From Salisapilia sapeloensis (Eukaryota; Oomycota; Peronosporomycetes; Peronosporales; Salisapiliaceae), in assembly GCA_023334545.1 (NCBI GenBank), contig JAADVB010000038.1:1-64000 (forward strand): 64,000 nt of DNA. The letters run 5' to 3'. The notes under the pieces are model-generated. The model had not been told where the DNA came from. It made no database searches and saw nothing but the letters and a program-made list of their open reading frames with translations. The first letter of the stretch is position 1, and each line of letters opens with the position of its first letter. Shown one piece after another: positions 31,094-40,900 of the stretch. Made by a program: the position numbers and the translations under genes.

Positions 31094-32071
31094 ATGAGTC
31101 AAGGTGGACACTGGTCAGCGATGGGCGCCATGTCGTCGTCGCCGTCGCTGCCACACGGAGCTTCGTACCTGCCCAAGGCGCAGACGGACGACTTCGCGCC
31201 TATCATCAAGGCCATGAAGGTCGAGGAGAACGCTCAGAGGCGGCAGGGTCGGTATCCAAGTCAGAAGAGTGAGAACGAGGTGTCTGCTGGAGCAGCGTCA
31301 CCCACGACGTCGGTGGCGTCGTCGACGACCAGGGAGAGAGGGAAGAAGCGGTATCCGTGCGAAGAGCCCAACTGCGGCAAGTCGTTTGACTCTCGCTGGG
31401 CCTTGGTCCGGTACGTTTGTAGTAGTAGTAGAGAAAGGAAGGAGATGCTGAGACCTGGGCTAGACACATTCGAGTGCACACCGGCGAGAAGCCTTTTCCG
31501 TGCACGTACCCCAACTGCGGCAAGTCGTTTGCTGAAAAGTCCGCCATGACACGGTACGTCTTCTATAGGTAGACGATAGGCCTGTACTAAGTTGTGGGTG
31601 TATAGACACTTGCAGACGCACTCTCGCGTGAAGCCGTACAAGTGCACGTACGAAGGCTGCAGCAAGAGCTTCAAAGGGAAAGATTACCTCGGTACTCTCT
31701 AGTGTCTTCATCTCGTACCAAGCCACTAACTCTGGACAGAATTCCATCTGAAAATCCATGAAGAAGGGAATCCGTACGCGTGTGAGTTTCCCAACTGCTC
31801 CAAGACCTTTTGCAGTCCCAAAAGCCTCAAGAAACACATGCGGCAAGGCCACGGCCAAGACGTCGACGTCCTGCCGCCTACGCAAGACCCCAAGCCTCCT
31901 TCGGAAGCGCCTGAGAATACGTCCGTGGAGCAGTTCCTCCGCGACCGGATCATCCGGATGGCGACGAGAGACAAGGAGCGTTCGCAGCGGTATGAAGCGA
32001 CGATCCAGGAGCTCCGGGAGGAGAACGAGCGTCTCCAGAGACGTCTGCTGGAGCTCGAGCCTCCCCTCTAA
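31094..32071 (+). CDS. C2H2 zinc-finger protein with four fingers and coiled-coil tail (4 exons)
   Basis: Exons 31094..31410, 31464..31553, 31606..31691 and 31740..32071 are all in phase and give 274 residues. Three introns of 53, 52 and 48 nt interrupt the finger array. Four TFIIIA-type fingers start at about residue 93: [12 protein letters not shown], then [13 protein letters not shown] with [24 protein letters not shown] with [11 protein letters not shown], and [14 protein letters not shown] with [13 protein letters not shown]-terminal coiled coil ([20 protein letters not shown]) probably mediates dimerisation. The finger spacing and TGEKP linker suggest sequence-specific DNA binding, similar to YY1/TFIIIA-like factors; the target is unknown. 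It converges on CCT8 with only 76 bp between stops. Confidence 0.9.
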
Positions 32072-32147
32072 CGTCCTAGTATCAATGTATGTGGAAAAGC
32101 AACAAGATTCGTTTTTGTCAACTGTCTGTCTGTCGCTCGTGTTCAAG

Positions 32148-33785
32148 TTACATCCCGCGGGGCTTGGGGCCTCCTGCCGGCTTGCTCATGATGATCTGGT
32201 CCACGCGGAGGACGGTGATGGCGGCGTCGGCGCCTAGTCGGATGGCCGACTGCTTGGTCTGCAGGTGGTCCCAGATGCCCTTGGCGAGCGCGTCTTCCAC
32301 CACGTGCCTGTCGCTATAGTCGTCCACTTCGACGCCGGCGCTGCTCTTGCCTGCTGCGTGGAGAGAGTAGAGTGCCGAGAGCACTTCCGTGGCCTGCTTC
32401 CCAGAGTTCTCGGCCAAGATCCGCGGCACGACTTCAATCGCGTCGCCAAACTTCTTGATGGCGTACTGGTCGAGGCCTGGCGTGGACTCACCAAAGGCCT
32501 TGATCTGACGAGAGAGAGAGAGCTCGGTGGCGCCTGCACCTGCCACGAAGGCGCTCTGTTTGCACGTCGCCTTGAGGCAGTTGACGCCGTCGTCGATGGC
32601 GCGCTCCATGTCGTTCAGGACGTTGTCCGTGGACGCTCGGAGGACGATGGTGGAGATCTTGGCGTCGTCCGACTCCTGCGTGAAGAGCGTGACCTTGTTG
32701 CCGCCAATCTCCTTGACCTGGACCTTGTCGCAGAAGCCCATCTCGTCCGGCGTCGGCGCTCCGAGACGCACGAGCGCGTGGGCGTTGACTGCTCGGCAGA
32801 GGCGACGGAGCTCCCACTTGGACGTGATCTTGACGGCCATGAGCTTGTGCTTTTCTAAAAAGTGGAGCGCCATCTCGCTGATGCTGCCACCGGACACGAC
32901 GACCGAAGCGCCACTGTCTGCGATGGCTCGGATGGCCTCCTCCAAGTGCTGCTCCTCGCCCTTGTTGTAGTTCATGAGCTCGTCGGCGTCCTTGATGAGC
33001 ACCGTGCTCTTGGCTTCGGTCGAAGAGACCTCGAGGCCGCAGCCAAAGACAGCGACCTTGGCGCTCTCGGCCTTCTTGATGTTGCCCTCAGCGTTCCGCT
33101 GAACCGCCATGCCGCGCACGACCATCGAGTCGTGGACGTTCCCGCCGCGGAGCTTGCAGACGCGGATGTTGTCGACGTTGATGCTGGGCTTCTTGGGCTT
33201 GGCCGGCATCACGTTCAGACAGGCCTCTGCCACGAGGTTGGAGAGCAGATCTTCGTACCCGTACTGCTTGGATGCGAGAGACGTCTTGACGGCCTTCTGG
33301 AGCTCCGCAAGGTCTCGGACGTCGGATGGGCCGGTCGTCGGCGCCTGTTCCAGCAGCTCGACGCACTTGTCGTAGGCTTTCTGGTACCCCGTGACGATCT
33401 CGCTCGCGTGGAGACCCATGCGCAGGAGCGACGCTGCTTCCATGAGCAACTCGCCTGCGAGTGCGACCGTGAGGCACGTTCCGTCGCCATAGTCGTTCTC
33501 CTGCATCTTGGCGGCCATGACGACCATCTTGGCTGCTGGGTGCACGACCTCTAGCTCCTGGACGATAGCTGCCGTGTCGCTCGTGACAAAGATCTTTTCC
33601 AAGTGGTTGATCACGAGCTTGTTCATGCCGTTCGGTCCGAGCGAAGAGCGTGTGATGGCCGCGAGCTGTTTGACCGCGTCAATGTTCTTCGCGACGGCTT
33701 CGTCAACACCTTCAAAGTGCTTATGTCCTTCTTTGAGGAGGGAGGAGAGCCCTCCGGCGACATTGTAGCCCATGGATTTCGACAT
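32148..33785 (-). CDS. CCT8: Chaperonin TRiC/CCT subunit theta
   Basis: A 545-residue intron-free group II chaperonin subunit that best fits theta. It starts LLKEGHKHFEGVDEAVAKNI, then SSLGPNGMNKLVINHLEKIFVT, DTAAIVQELEVVHPAAKMVV and the ATP-site YGDGTC (theta subunits vary from the usual GDGTT). The apical and lower equatorial blocks AFVAGAGATELSLSRQI and LGADAAITVLRVDQIIM are present, and the end is GPKPRGM. CCT folds actin, tubulin and WD proteins in the cytosol. The start at 33785 is chosen by homology; the upstream frame continues without similarity. Confidence 0.95.
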   Translation of the reverse strand: MSKSMGYNVAGGLSSLLKEGHKHFEGVDEAVAKNIDAVKQLAAITRSSLGPNGMNKLVINHLEKIFVTSDTAAIVQELEVVHPAAKMVVMAAKMQENDYGDGTCLTVALAGELLMEAASLLRMGLHASEIVTGYQKAYDKCVELLEQAPTTGPSDVRDLAELQKAVKTSLASKQYGYEDLLSNLVAEACLNVMPAKPKKPSINVDNIRVCKLRGGNVHDSMVVRGMAVQRNAEGNIKKAESAKVAVFGCGLEVSSTEAKSTVLIKDADELMNYNKGEEQHLEEAIRAIADSGASVVVSGGSISEMALHFLEKHKLMAVKITSKWELRRLCRAVNAHALVRLGAPTPDEMGFCDKVQVKEIGGNKVTLFTQESDDAKISTIVLRASTDNVLNDMERAIDDGVNCLKATCKQSAFVAGAGATELSLSRQIKAFGESTPGLDQYAIKKFGDAIEVVPRILAENSGKQATEVLSALYSLHAAGKSSAGVEVDDYSDRHVVEDALAKGIWDHLQTKQSAIRLGADAAITVLRVDQIIMSKPAGGPKPRGM

Positions 33786-33928
33786 GGTGGTAGATAGACG
33801 TACGAGGTGTCTGGTAGATCCTAAACGCCACTTTGATCTTTGGACACTGGCGGCTGCTTTCTTATTGGACAAAAACTAGATCCGACAGATGTAATTGGAC
33901 GAAAAGGAGCAAGACGGTGGAAAGGGAC

Positions 33929-35068
33929 TTAGGCTTGTTTGGGTTTCCGGCTGCGGCCATAGTAGACGACCGTGGTGTCCATGAAGACACCGTAGAGGAC
34001 TTGGAAGAGAACGAGGACGGGAGACAGCAGAGACTCCAAACACGTGTTGTCTCGACGCGTACCACCGTTGGCCAAGATGCGCAGGATGTAGCCTGCGGCA
34101 TCACTTGCAATCGAGTACTGACCATTCGCCATGCCTTGGATGAGCGACTCGGCCACCTTGTCAGGATGCTCTACGTCACTCGGACCCTCAATGACCATCG
34201 TCTCCTTGGGCTTGGTCTTGTTCTCCTCCGCGTACCCTGGCGAGTCGATGTTGCCAGGGATGAAGATGCGGACGTGGACGCCCTGAGGCTGCATCTCCTT
34301 GGACAGCGCCTCTGCGAAACCTCGGAGAGCGAACTTGGACATGCTGTACTGCTGGTAGCCGACGAACGAGATGATGCCAGCAGCAGAGCTGACCATGACG
34401 ACCTGTCCGCCGGCCTGGATGTGCGGCAAGGCGGCCTTGACCGTGTTGACGCAGCCGAGGTAGTTGATCTTGACGGTCGAGTGGTGGATGCTCACGTCCT
34501 GCTCTTCAAAGTACCCTGGTTTCGCCACGCCGGCGCAGCAGATCAAGTGGTCGATCGACTTTTCATGGAATCTTTGGGCGTTCTCCACGGCAGATTGGAC
34601 CGCCTCGAGGCTGCAGACGTCGCAGGACTGTGTGAAGATCGGAAGTCCGTTCGGACATGCTGACTCTAGCTCCGACTTGGCACTCTCGAGAACACTCTCC
34701 TTCCGAGAGACGATCGACACCTGATGCAGTCGTTAGATGTATCGGTAGGCTCTAGCTAGTTCGTAGGGAGAAGTACTTTGGCACCAGCGGAGAGGTATCG
34801 TTTGGCGACGGAGAGTCCAAGGCCTTGGGAGCCACCTGTAGTGTACTGGTTAGATGGTGGGTGGTGAAGGTAGAAGGGAAGGACGCACCGGTGATGAAGA
34901 CGTGCTTGTCCTGGACGTGCCATCCTGGTCGATTGCGCTTGGAGATGACGCTGGTCTATTCTCTACGGTCATATATGGATGGTGGAGTGGAAGGTGGGGA
35001 CGTACGACGACAGCTCCGACTGCTAGGACGGCGTAGAGACCCAGTGGGTAGTACCAGATCGACTCCAT
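33929..35068 (-). CDS. KDSR: 3-ketodihydrosphingosine reductase (4 exons)
   Basis: Exons 35068..35006, 34955..34889, 34835..34777 and 34720..33929 are in phase and give 326 residues; introns are 50, 53 and 56 nt. An N-terminal membrane segment (YPLGLYAVLAVGAVVV) precedes the SDR fold: VFITGGSQGLGLSVAKRY (NADPH loop), LICCAGVAKPGYFEE, the catalytic Ser in MVSSAAGIISFVGY, and YSMSKFAL with the YxxxK pair. A C-terminal hydrophobic stretch (SPVLVLFQVLYGVFMDTTVV) and basic tail RSRKPKQA follow, as in KDSR/FVT1. The enzyme reduces 3-ketodihydrosphingosine to dihydrosphingosine on the ER, the second step of sphingolipid synthesis. A related but catalytically altered copy lies at 43.6 kb. Confidence 0.92.
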
Positions 35069-37965
35069 TGCTACTTGTCGCGAGGTAGGTCGGATTGTCA
35101 AGTCTGATCGTATCAATTGTTAGAGGGAACAAGTCTCCGGCACTGGAGGAGCTGTCCAGTCTACCAGCCTTTTGTTATGTACGCTAGCTTTATGGACACA
35201 GGGAATTTACTCATATGCACCACTTCTGGCTGTGGGTAAAAGTATGGTTGCCAGTTACCAAGTGCCAATAGTTAGGACAGTGCTATAAGGAATGTACTTG
35301 CCTGCACTGAGTTTGTAGACACACAGTGGCCTTGTTTGTACGAATTGTCTTTATAAAGGTTTTTGGTTCTATGAGTTTGGGCTGTTGCTTGATTGCAGCA
35401 CCATAGTGGCGCAAGTGGAGGGAATAATTTTTTGCCTCAGTCTGCTCTGGATAGGACACCATGCCCATCGATCTCGTTGTAGCACGATACAGAGATAATT
35501 GCGAGTTCATTGCAAAGTTACGCTCATCTAGATCATGCTGAGCTACCACAGAACAGTCTATCTCGATACTTATCGGAGGCTTTCTTGCATGCACATGGAA
35601 GGACGTCCTTTGGCTAATAATTGTACGAATGCCTACGCTGATATCTGTAGAGGATTCTATGTATTTACAATATCGAGAGCATATCTATCTTTCAGCAGTC
35701 GAAACCCAACTGGGATGCGGTCTTAATGGTAAAGAATCTGGCTACGCACTAGATGTCCGAAGGTCTCTTGTCATGCGAGTCATACCACTACGACAAAATG
35801 CTTGTATGTGATACCTTGCAGCGAAATGTGCTCATACGATACGATTGTACTAGAGAGACACGTTTGATTCAAATCGAATACACACGCTAACGAAACTTGG
35901 CACGAAGGATCGAGATGGCGGCACGAGTTACAGGCAGGATATGTAGACATGAGGCAACATCACACTTACTGGGACATGGTGTGCACGATAATCGAGATAG
36001 ACGATTAGACCACTTCGTGTTGCATCGATGCCAGTAACTCGAGTCGCTTTAACGTTTGCAGTAACACACGCCAAGTATCCGATCATACGGTCATCTACAC
36101 TGTTTCATCATGTTTAACATGCACACACTAGAGGTTCTTGTAAAGCAAGCACTATCGATATATAAGCTGCACCACTGGTCACGACGAGGTTTCCGATGTC
36201 GACACCCGTGAGCGCCGTTCGAATATCAATTGCATCTTCCAAACTAATCAAGCGATCGGTGCAGCTTGGAGGTAGTTCTGTCATCTTTGTTTATACGCTG
36301 GTAATATGCACAGTCATCTGAACACAGGCGAGTGCTATCCGCAGTGACGCTCCATCTAATCTTCAAGATACATCCTGGAGATGTTTCCTAATGAGTATAG
36401 ATAAAGATTCGAGCAAGACAGTCTAGACGAATGGCATACTGATGCAGTCTCCTGATCTGCAGTGTATTCTCTACGGCAGTGCATGGAAAGTGAAGGAGAG
36501 ATCTGGTAACTTGTGGCTGATCTGTTCGATAAGTGTTTATGCTACGGAACCTGATCTGTCTGTTTACTTTCTGGCTGATCCTCTCTTTCATGTGAACCGG
36601 CACACGAGCTTTTATCTGGTCAGATACATCCTGCAGAGCGAACACACGGATCCAGGTATAGGCAAGATGTGCATTACGTTCTAGCATGGAGGGTTGATGC
36701 TTGGAGAGAGCAGATTGCAGCATGCCATGCGGAATATGTATTAGAATCGGATCGGAAGCGTAAATAGACTAGTGTGACTTGCAGTGGCGTGCTGAACCTC
36801 AATACCACTCCGTTCAGAGCTGTACTAATTAGCCACGCTGTCGTAATCTCCACAAGAGTACTCGTCTATGGATGAAAGTGCGGACGTCAAGCAGGGCGTT
36901 CCAACCGCCTATACTCGTGTCCATTGTCTTTGCCTCAGTATCTTGTACCGTGTAGCCATGTAAGCAAGCTCCAATTGCGATTCCTACGATCGATGCTAGT
37001 CGTCCTATTTTCTTGCTTTTAACACGACCGAGCACGGAGCGAGATACGCTTCGACCCAGCAAGTAGCATTGCAAATGTAAAAACGTCGTACATTCCTTTT
37101 TCCCATGACGCACGTGACTACAAGATGGGCGTTTCATAGCAGACTAACTTTTGCGATGCTTTCGTGCTATCGGATTGAACTTTTCGCTGTCAATTCGTCT
37201 TGTTGTGGCGTCCGAGGCTGAAGGACCCGACGGAAAGAAGGGTAGATGGTATCGACTAGTTGGTCACGAAGCGAGTATTGGAGCACAGAAGGATAGAATG
37301 TGCCGTTAAGGTACCCCTCCTAGGTTACCATCCATATTCTTCCATACTTGTTCTAGTGAGACGCTCGTGGAGGCGTTTCCCTCCGAGCCTGTAGAGTAAA
37401 GGCACGACAGCAGAACAGGTCAAGGACGGAAGATTAGAACGAGGCAGCGGCCCCTCAGGATCGGACAATTCCACGACAGCGTGTCAATCTGGGACGTATC
37501 GGATGGCTCCATGATCTTTTTTTCTCTCTTTTCTTCTGCGTCCGCACCCAGGTGCCCCTTGCACGTCTACTAGATGTATCCTGTGTTGCCTATCTTCCCT
37601 ACTCTCGAGCGTATAAGCAGGATGATTCTGCTAGAGGACGAGCGAACAGGAGGCTGGTCGCTCGACGTATAGATCGTGGCCACAACGGGCGATGCGGCTG
37701 GGTTACCAACGGCTTGGCGCGTCATGTGCATTTCCAACCAAACGCAGTTCCTTTGGTCGCACTTGGGCTTTGTATCGGGGGAGGCCGTTGGATTGAAAAA
37801 AACGTCTCGCCTCGGTGATTTCCAACACGACGACGCGCACTGGCTCTCCATGTTGCTCACTACCACCTCCGACCTCATTTCCCCATCGCCATCTCTTGCT
37901 CCAAGTCTCTGTGCACACGCCGTGCCACGGATTCCATCGGAGTTTGAATCGATACAATAGAGACC
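35069..37965. other. 2.9-kb stretch without a recognisable gene
   Basis: No open frame shows protein-like features in this stretch, and I saw no tRNA, snRNA or repeat. Base composition is near that of other intergenic DNA, not like the AT-rich core. A small intron-split gene or a non-coding RNA remains possible. Confidence 0.5.
37874..37882 (+). promoter_or_regulatory. Initiator-like element upstream of the FYVE-J-PX gene
   Basis: CTCATTTCC, 84 bases before the start codon at 37966, fits the oomycete initiator consensus around the transcription start (YCAYTYY). It is one short word, so support is weak. Confidence 0.3.
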
Positions 37966-40900
37966 ATGGCCCCCGGAACGGAACCCGCGCCGGCACAAGC
38001 CTCCTCTACACCAGCAGCTTCCGACCCGCTCCAGTGCGTCAAGTGCAGTCGGGACGTGTCCGAGTCCGACGCCTTTTGCATCTACTGCGGCACCAAAGTC
38101 AGCGTCACGCTCGCGCAGCGTCAGCAGCAGTCGGGCAAGTCCGCCAAGCCGGACATGCCACCACCAAAGCCAAAGACAGAGGCTCCGAAGAAGCCAGACA
38201 TGCCGCCGCCAAAACCCACGACAGAAGCGCCAAAGAAACCGGACATGCCGCCACCAAAACCCACGACAGAAGCGCCGAAAAAGCCAGACATTCCCCCTCC
38301 GAAACCAAAGACAGAAGCCCCCAAGAAACCGGAGGCCCCGGCCCCCAAGAAACCGGAGGCTCCTGCTCCCAAGAAGCCGGAGGCGTCCAAGCCAAAGGCC
38401 GAGACGTCTAAGAACCCGACGAGTCCTCCCAAGGCTTCAGGTGCCAAGCAGCCTCCTGCTGCGCCGTCGTCGTCCTCTTCTTCCACCAAGACGGCTCCGA
38501 CGTCTCAGGAGTCCACACGCTCTCCTCCGACGTCGTCTTCTTCGACCAAGGCCTCGGCAAAAGAGTCCAAGCCAGCTGCGTCGTCTCCGCAAGAGACCAA
38601 GCCGACAAAGACGCAGAGTGCACAGGAGCTGCGTACGCACTCGCACTCGCACTCACAATCGCGTGCCTCTCGTTCGTCTCGCGACAGCTTTGATCATTCG
38701 TACCCTGGTCTCAAGTCGAGTGAGTCTGCTCCTCCCGTTGCTCTTCTAGAGCAACTGTGGGTGCCAGACAACTTTGCGAGCGACTGCATGGACTGCGGCG
38801 TGGCGTTCGGCTGGCCAAAGCCTCGTCGCCACCACTGCCGTGTCTGCGGTCTTCTCTTTTGCCGCAACTGCGTCCAGAACAAGATGCAGATCCCGCCGTC
38901 CTTTGGCTACGGGAACAACATGCAGCGCTGCTGTCGAAACTGCATCACGGCGCTGCAGACCAAGGCGATCACGACGCCAGCGGACGTCTTTGCCCAGCGC
39001 AAGGGCGGCGCGCGTCAGATGTCTAAGTCTTCCCACTACGACCTCTTGGGCGTTGGTCAGGACGCATCGCCGGAAGAGATCAACCAGCGCTATCACGACC
39101 TGACGTCGACGATGAACCCTGAGAACAAGGACGATAAGGAGCAGATTGAGCAGATCAACCAGGCATACGAGGCGCTGCGAGACCCTTCGCAACGATCTCG
39201 CCACGACTCGGAGCTGAACCGCACGTCGTCGCAACACGAGACGCAGTTTATCTCCGAGACCGCTCGGTCGGGACAGACGGAATGCCAAGTGTGCTTCCGT
39301 CCGTTCAAGCTCGGTCGACGACAGCACCACTGTCGACGATGCACGCGCAGCGTTTGTAACCAGTGCTCGGAAGGCACTAAGGCGATCCCGGAACTCGGGT
39401 TCCCGCAGCCCGTGCGACACTGCAGCGCTTGTCTGGACAACCCGCCAAAGTTCGTCAAGCCGGTGCTCGAGGCCGTCGCCAAGCCTCCTGCTGGCTTCGA
39501 GTTCCTATCCAAGCTCGATGTCCACGTGGACGTGAAGCCGCAAAAGTCTTCCGGCCAGTCCGACGACGAGCCGTGTGAGGTGAAGCTCTTCTGCGAACCG
39601 AACGCCGACGCCGTCAAACAGGCCAACTACACGCTGACGGACTCGGACCGGCAGCTGGCGAACGAGTACTCGATCGTCCAGGCGCGGTCGTTCCCGGAGT
39701 TCGAGTGGCTCTTCCAGGCACTTGGGGAGCACACGAACATCAAGGCGCTTCCGTTTTTCCCAGAGAAACGCGTGGCCAAGTCGGAGCGGGAGAAGAAGGC
39801 GGAGCAGCTGCAGACGTTCTTATACGGCTGTCTTCTCCACCCGCTGCTTCGTGACTTGGACTGCTTGAAAGCCTTCCTCGTCCTTCCGCCAGACGAGTTC
39901 TCGACCTTCCGTCGCAATGGCGCTAAGGGCAAGTTGTACCAGAACGCCAAGTACAGTCCTTTGACCATGTCCCTCCGTCTCGAGTTCGAGAAGGCGCAGA
40001 TCCGGAGCAAAGTGGATGAGCTCAAGGAACGCGATCGCGCGCACAAGGAGCGGATGAAGGAGCAGCAGAAGCGTCTGGAGCAGCAGAAGCGTCGAGAAGA
40101 AGCGCAGAAGCAGCGTCGAGATCGTGCGGACGCTCGATACCAGGCGCTGGAGGCTCGGAAGGAGTCTCAGACGGAGCGCATGGAGAGGGAAAAGGACCGG
40201 TACGAGAAGCAGAGTGGCGCGGTCCACATCCTGTTCTTCGATACGGTGCGAGACGAAGCGGAGAGGCAGACGGAGGAGGAGTCTCGAGAGAAGGAAAAGA
40301 TCGAGTTCACCAAGAGCAAGGACTCGTTCCAGGCCGACACGGTCGAGTGGAACTCAGACATGGCGTCCTGGAGCAAGCACCGGGCGGACTGGTCGGAGCA
40401 CAACAACCCGGCCTTGTCTCGAGACATTGCCAACGCCTGGATCATGCGCTCGTACGGCGTCTACTACTCCCACCCGAGCGACACGAGTGACGTGCCCAAG
40501 GACCTGGTGGACCTCCAGTCGCAGATGGTTAAGATGCAGGAGAAGGAGCCAGAGTTCCTCGAGGCGGAAGGAGAGGCCGTGGATGACGAGTGGATGAAGC
40601 TGGCCAAGGAGCGAGAGCACTGGACGCAGGACCGGTCCAACATGAAGCGAGAGGACACCATGTGCAAGGACGAAGACGTCCGGTACGACCAGGAGCACAA
40701 CTATGTCAAGCTGGAGAAGGAGGCGAGGCAGAAGAAGGTGTCGGTCATCAACGCCGACTTGGAAGCGCTCAAGCGGACGATCGCCAACTGCGGTCGGTCC
40801 ATCGCCCAGCGTCGCACGCGTCATGAGGCACTCCAGGACGAGTACGACAACGAGTGGTGCGTCATCCAGACCAAGCGCGACACGGACACGAACGCTCGTC

